Origin: an uncultured Flavobacterium sp.
Lineage (GTDB): Bacteria; Bacteroidota; Bacteroidia; Flavobacteriales; Flavobacteriaceae
Assembly: GCF_946479975.1 (NCBI RefSeq)
Contig: NZ_CAMLIX010000096.1
Coordinates: 1 to 17,822 of the forward strand
Reading direction: 5' to 3'
DNA length: 17,822 nt
Shown here one piece after another: positions 15,897-17,822 of the stretch (position 1 is the first letter of the stretch; every line of letters begins with the position of its first letter). The notes below the pieces were generated by a model, which was not told where the DNA came from, made no database searches, and saw only the letters and a program-made list of their open reading frames with translations. Position numbers and translations under genes: made by a program.

Positions 15897-15950
15897 CTGT
15901 GTGCACTTTCTTGTGTGATCCTTCCTTCGTCTGGATGACAAGATTGGGTT
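15897..15950. repeat. Probable dispersed intergenic repeat relic
   Basis: On the minus strand the stretch contains TGTCATCC, GACGAAGGAAGGATC and ACACAAG in order. This resembles the short repeats often seen between genes in Flavobacterium-type genomes (TGTCATCC...CGAAG...GGATC...CACAAG); that comparison is from memory. ATCC and GGAT form a partial inverted repeat. Only one copy is present in the window. It lies between tlpA and the PLP enzyme gene. Confidence 0.45.
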
Positions 15951-15953
15951 TTC

Positions 15954-16943
15954 TTAAATTTTATTTCCTAAAAGCGATTTTAAAGTCGCTTGTAATTCTT
16001 CTCCTTGAAGATTTTTGGCTACAATTATTCCGTTTGGATCAACTAAATAATTACCAGGAATTGCACGGATTCCGTATAGTTTTGCAACGGCGCTGTTCCA
16101 GAAAAGTAAATCAGAAACATGCTGCCATGTTAAATGATCATCCTGAATTCCTTTAATCCAGTTTTCTTTCTTTTTATCTAAAGAGATTCCGATAATGTTG
16201 AATCCTTTTTCGTGAAATTCTTTGTACGCTGCAACAATATTTGGGTTTTCTCTTCGGCAAGGTCCGCACCACGAAGCCCAAAAATCAACTAAAGTGTAAC
16301 CTTTTAAATTTTCATAAAAATGAATCGGTTTTCCCTGCGGATCGTTGGCTGTAAAATCGGGTGCTTTTTTTCCAACCGCTAATCCGTCCAAAACAAGAGC
16401 CAAGTCTTTTAGTTCTTTCACGTAAGTGGTATTTTGCAGACTTTTATCTAATAAAGTGATGTTTTCTCTAATTTGTTCCGGCGATAATCTATACGACCAA
16501 TTTCTGTACAAAACATAAGCGGTAACAATAGATTTAGGGTTTTCTGTAATGAATTTACTGATTTCTATATCTTTCGTTTTTTTGTACGCTTCAAATAAAT
16601 CTTGAGAAACAGATCCTTCAACCACAGAATTGCTGTAATATTTCTTTGGATTTAATTTTACCGTAATCGGAGTTTCTTCAAGAAAAATAAACAACGGACT
16701 ACTTGCTGTGTTCACACTTAAACCATATAGATCTGGCGTTTTTACTTTGGTTTTAAAACTAAAATTTCCATCTTTTACTTTTACCGAATCGATTGTGGTA
16801 AACATTTTATTGTGAAACTTTTGCAGATAAACATATTGTGCAACCGTATCTACAACAGTTCCTTTTAACTGTAAATTGCTTTCCTGAGCCTGAGTTTGAA
16901 GAGCTCCAAAAAATAGCGCAAAACCTAGTAGTATTTTTTTCAT
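15954..16943 (-). CDS. TlpA/ResA-type thiol-disulfide oxidoreductase with N-terminal DUF4369-like region
   Basis: This 329-residue protein is exported (signal peptide about 1-19, ending LQTQAQ) and likely reduces or isomerises disulfides in the periplasm. Residues 23-115 resemble the DUF4369 domain often placed before thioredoxin domains in Bacteroidota (LKGTV, Y-L-Q-K-F, DSVKVKDGNFSFK). Residues 116-185 are helical. The thioredoxin-fold domain spans about 190-328, starting GKKAPDFTANDPQGK, with the redox site W225-C226-G227-P228-C229, the cis-proline P296 and the GNYLVDPNG strand. The N-terminal Q after the signal is not a lipobox, so it is probably soluble. No TAnnTTTG promoter was seen between the micro-ORF and this start, so transcription probably comes from the S-box promoter upstream. 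The class V PLP enzyme follows 96 nt downstream. Confidence 0.93.
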   Translation of the reverse strand: MKKILLGFALFFGALQTQAQESNLQLKGTVVDTVAQYVYLQKFHNKMFTTIDSVKVKDGNFSFKTKVKTPDLYGLSVNTASSPLFIFLEETPITVKLNPKKYYSNSVVEGSVSQDLFEAYKKTKDIEISKFITENPKSIVTAYVLYRNWSYRLSPEQIRENITLLDKSLQNTTYVKELKDLALVLDGLAVGKKAPDFTANDPQGKPIHFYENLKGYTLVDFWASWCGPCRRENPNIVAAYKEFHEKGFNIIGISLDKKKENWIKGIQDDHLTWQHVSDLLFWNSAVAKLYGIRAIPGNYLVDPNGIIVAKNLQGEELQATLKSLLGNKI

Positions 16944-16985
16944 TTTATTTTGATTTTAGTTTATGAATGGATAAAAGAATTCCTG

Positions 16986-17006
16986 AGACCAATAACTAAA
17001 TGGTCT
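16986..17006 (-). repeat. Small hairpin between the micro-ORF and tlpA
   Basis: A 6-bp stem AGACCA/TGGTCT with a 9-nt loop lies 42 nt before the tlpA start codon. No T run follows directly, so it is not a standard terminator. It might affect message stability or translation. Confidence 0.35.
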
Positions 17007-17047
17007 TTAGAAAATATGGTTTTAAAAAGTATTGGAAATGTGTGGAT

Positions 17048-17134
17048 TTACATTCGGAAGAAAGCAAGACTGTTTTCTTCGAAGATTAAATTCAAAAGTT
17101 CGTAACCAGCGTATAAAATAGATTCTGTTTTCAT
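17048..17134 (-). CDS. 28-codon micro-ORF downstream of the SAM riboswitch
   Basis: An ATG-to-TAA frame encodes 28 residues, starting MKTESILYAGYELL and ending ENSLAFFRM, with an A-rich start region typical of Bacteroidota. It starts 60 nt after the riboswitch P1 stem, on the same strand, and ends 104 nt before tlpA. The predicted peptide is hydrophobic with four acidic residues and no signal peptide or membrane helix. It is not the start of any methionine gene I recognise. It may be a leader peptide, a regulatory small protein or a relic of a lost gene. A chance frame of this length is possible, but the placement between riboswitch and next gene favours function. Confidence 0.45.
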   Translation of the reverse strand: MKTESILYAGYELLNLIFEENSLAFFRM

Positions 17135-17137
17135 TTC

Positions 17138-17169
17138 AAAAAAATAAAAGTTTAAACATTAATGAACTT
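17138..17169 (-). terminator. Possible weak attenuator after the riboswitch
   Basis: On the minus strand, AAGTT (17169-17165) and AACTT (17152-17148) can pair across a 12-nt loop. They are followed by TTTTATTTTTTT down to 17138, just before the micro-ORF start codon. The stem is only 5 bp, so this is a weak candidate for the expression platform of the S-box. Confidence 0.3.
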
Positions 17170-17193
17170 ATTCAGATTACGAGGAAATCTTTT

Positions 17194-17290
17194 CTTATCT
17201 GTCCCGCAATTCGGGAAGGATTTAGCACCTTATTTGGTAACAGGTTGCTAAGACGTCAATGGGCCTATTCCCTCGGTCTTTCTGGATAAG
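17194..17290 (-). promoter_or_regulatory. SAM-I (S-box) riboswitch
   Basis: This RNA element binds S-adenosylmethionine and normally turns off sulfur or methionine genes when SAM is plentiful. On the minus strand the P1 stem is CTTATC (17290-17285) with GATAAG (17199-17194). Inside, in order, are CAGAAAG, GAGGGA, GGCCC, TTAGCAACC, AAGGTGCTAAATCC and the P4 hairpin CCCG-AATTG-CGGG. The GCAACC...GGTGCTAA.TCC arrangement is the S-box signature. A TAnnTTTG promoter lies 26 nt upstream. The first downstream frames are a 28-codon micro-ORF and then tlpA and the class V PLP enzyme gene. Confidence 0.92.
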
Positions 17291-17315
17291 TATCATTCAG
17301 AACTTTTCTGTGGGA

Positions 17316-17323
17316 CAAATATA
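17316..17323 (-). promoter_or_regulatory. Bacteroidota -7 promoter element for the S-box transcript
   Basis: The minus strand reads TATATTTG, a perfect TAnnTTTG. It lies 25 nt before the riboswitch, so a start site near 17309 would give a leader beginning shortly before P1. The -33 region is poor (ATTCG at the expected distance). Confidence 0.7.
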
Positions 17324-17504
17324 CATATTAATTCTATCGAATTAGTAGTGTTTAATATTATTTTTTACTATTTATTTTTAAAAAGCATCAAAACACATTA
17401 TAAAACAGTCATTTACGGCGAAATAAATTTTTAAATTCTTTTCAAATTATGAAAAAAATTCAGACAGGATTTTAGAAAAAAGAATCAACTTTATTTTTAA
17501 AAGA

Positions 17505-17538
17505 CAAAAAAAACTCATTTCGATTGAGAAATGAGTTT
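17505..17538 (-). terminator. Rho-independent terminator of the right-edge gene
   Basis: A 10-bp stem AAACTCATTT/AAATGAGTTT (17538-17529 with 17520-17511, minus strand) closes an 8-nt loop and runs into a T tract to 17505. It lies 23 nt past the stop codon of the partial gene at the window edge. Confidence 0.9.
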
Positions 17539-17561
17539 ACAATTTTAGCGTTACAGCTTAT

Positions 17562-17822
17562 TTATTTTTTCTTTTTAGCACTTTCTGTCTTTAGTTTTAC
17601 ACTGTCTTTCTGTACTCCTTTTGAAGGCGTGTAAGTCGAACCGTCTTTCACGCTTTCACCTGGACCGCTTCCTCTGCCGGCAGTACTTAAAGAATCTGTA
17701 TTACCATTTGCAGATGTTGGCGTTTGTGTAGTCGTAATATTGGTTGAACTTGTCGCAGTATCTTGAACTGTTTGCGTTGTACTGTCTTGTGGGGTAATAT
17801 TCGTTTCGATTTTATCACTGTA
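17562..17822 (-). CDS. C-terminal part of an unidentified Ser/Thr-rich protein (partial)
   Basis: An open frame of 86 codons runs in from the right edge and stops at a TAA (17564-17562); its start lies outside the window. The visible part has low complexity, rich in Thr, Ser, Gln and Asn (S-T-T-Q-T, S-S-T-N-I-T-T-T), with a Gly-rich piece GRGSGPGES and a basic tail ending AKKKK. It looks like an extended, disordered tail of a larger protein, possibly envelope-located. Its frame and the terminator 23 nt after the stop support a real gene. No function can be assigned. Confidence 0.7.
   Translation of the reverse strand, partial: YSDKIETNITPQDSTTQTVQDTATSSTNITTTQTPTSANGNTDSLSTAGRGSGPGESVKDGSTYTPSKGVQKDSVKLKTESAKKKK

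Noticed and set aside
15858..15941. 28-codon N-terminal extension of the class V PLP enzyme
   Set aside because: The peptide is basic and low in family likeness, and the DNA resembles an intergenic repeat. The ATG at 15857 gives a normal protein start.

Overview
The window looks like a chromosomal segment of a Flavobacterium-type Bacteroidota. It is AT-rich and lacks clear Shine-Dalgarno sites. It carries perfect TAnnTTTG promoter elements and a SusC/SusD pair controlled by an ECF sigma/FecR system. It also has a class-specific multi-PAS kinase with an Rcp1-like receiver, and proteins with Bacteroidota-style lipoprotein signals. No exact species can be read from the sequence.

Left edge (1-1046, + strand): the 3' end of the tmRNA gene with its terminator, then two small genes probably transcribed together, a very acidic 91-residue protein and a lipoprotein. 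Region 1069-4238 (- strand) holds a soluble five-PAS histidine kinase followed 2 nt later by a stand-alone receiver protein. Next is a lipoprotein polysaccharide deacetylase (4425-5207) with its own promoter.

The centre (5379-13940, - strand) is one regulated nutrient-acquisition locus. In transcription order it holds an ECF sigma factor, a FecR anti-sigma factor, a SusC transporter with an N-terminal signalling (STN) domain, a SusD lipoprotein, and a secreted two-domain enzyme (PLC/GDPD-like domain fused to alkaline phosphatase). The likely logic is that substrate binding by SusCD signals through the STN domain to FecR and the sigma factor, which switches on the locus. A 44-nt composite element, CGTAACC-N7-CCTACCC-N15-GAGACATA, occurs with identical spacing upstream of the sigma gene and again upstream of fecR. 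It is the best candidate for the promoter this sigma factor recognises. The phosphatase fusion suggests the substrate is a phosphodiester or phosphorylated glycan, but this is inference.

The right part (14385-17323, - strand) is a probable sulfur-related transcription unit. It has a TAnnTTTG promoter, a SAM-I (S-box) riboswitch, a 28-codon micro-ORF, a TlpA/ResA-type thiol-disulfide oxidoreductase with an N-terminal DUF4369-like region, and a class V PLP enzyme related to cysteine desulfurases, closed by a strong terminator. No recognisable methionine-biosynthesis gene follows the riboswitch inside the window. The right edge holds the 3' end of an unidentified, low-complexity Ser/Thr-rich protein on the - strand.

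The most unusual items are the duplicated ECF promoter element, the riboswitch/micro-ORF/tlpA arrangement and the PLC-alkaline phosphatase fusion within a SusCD locus.
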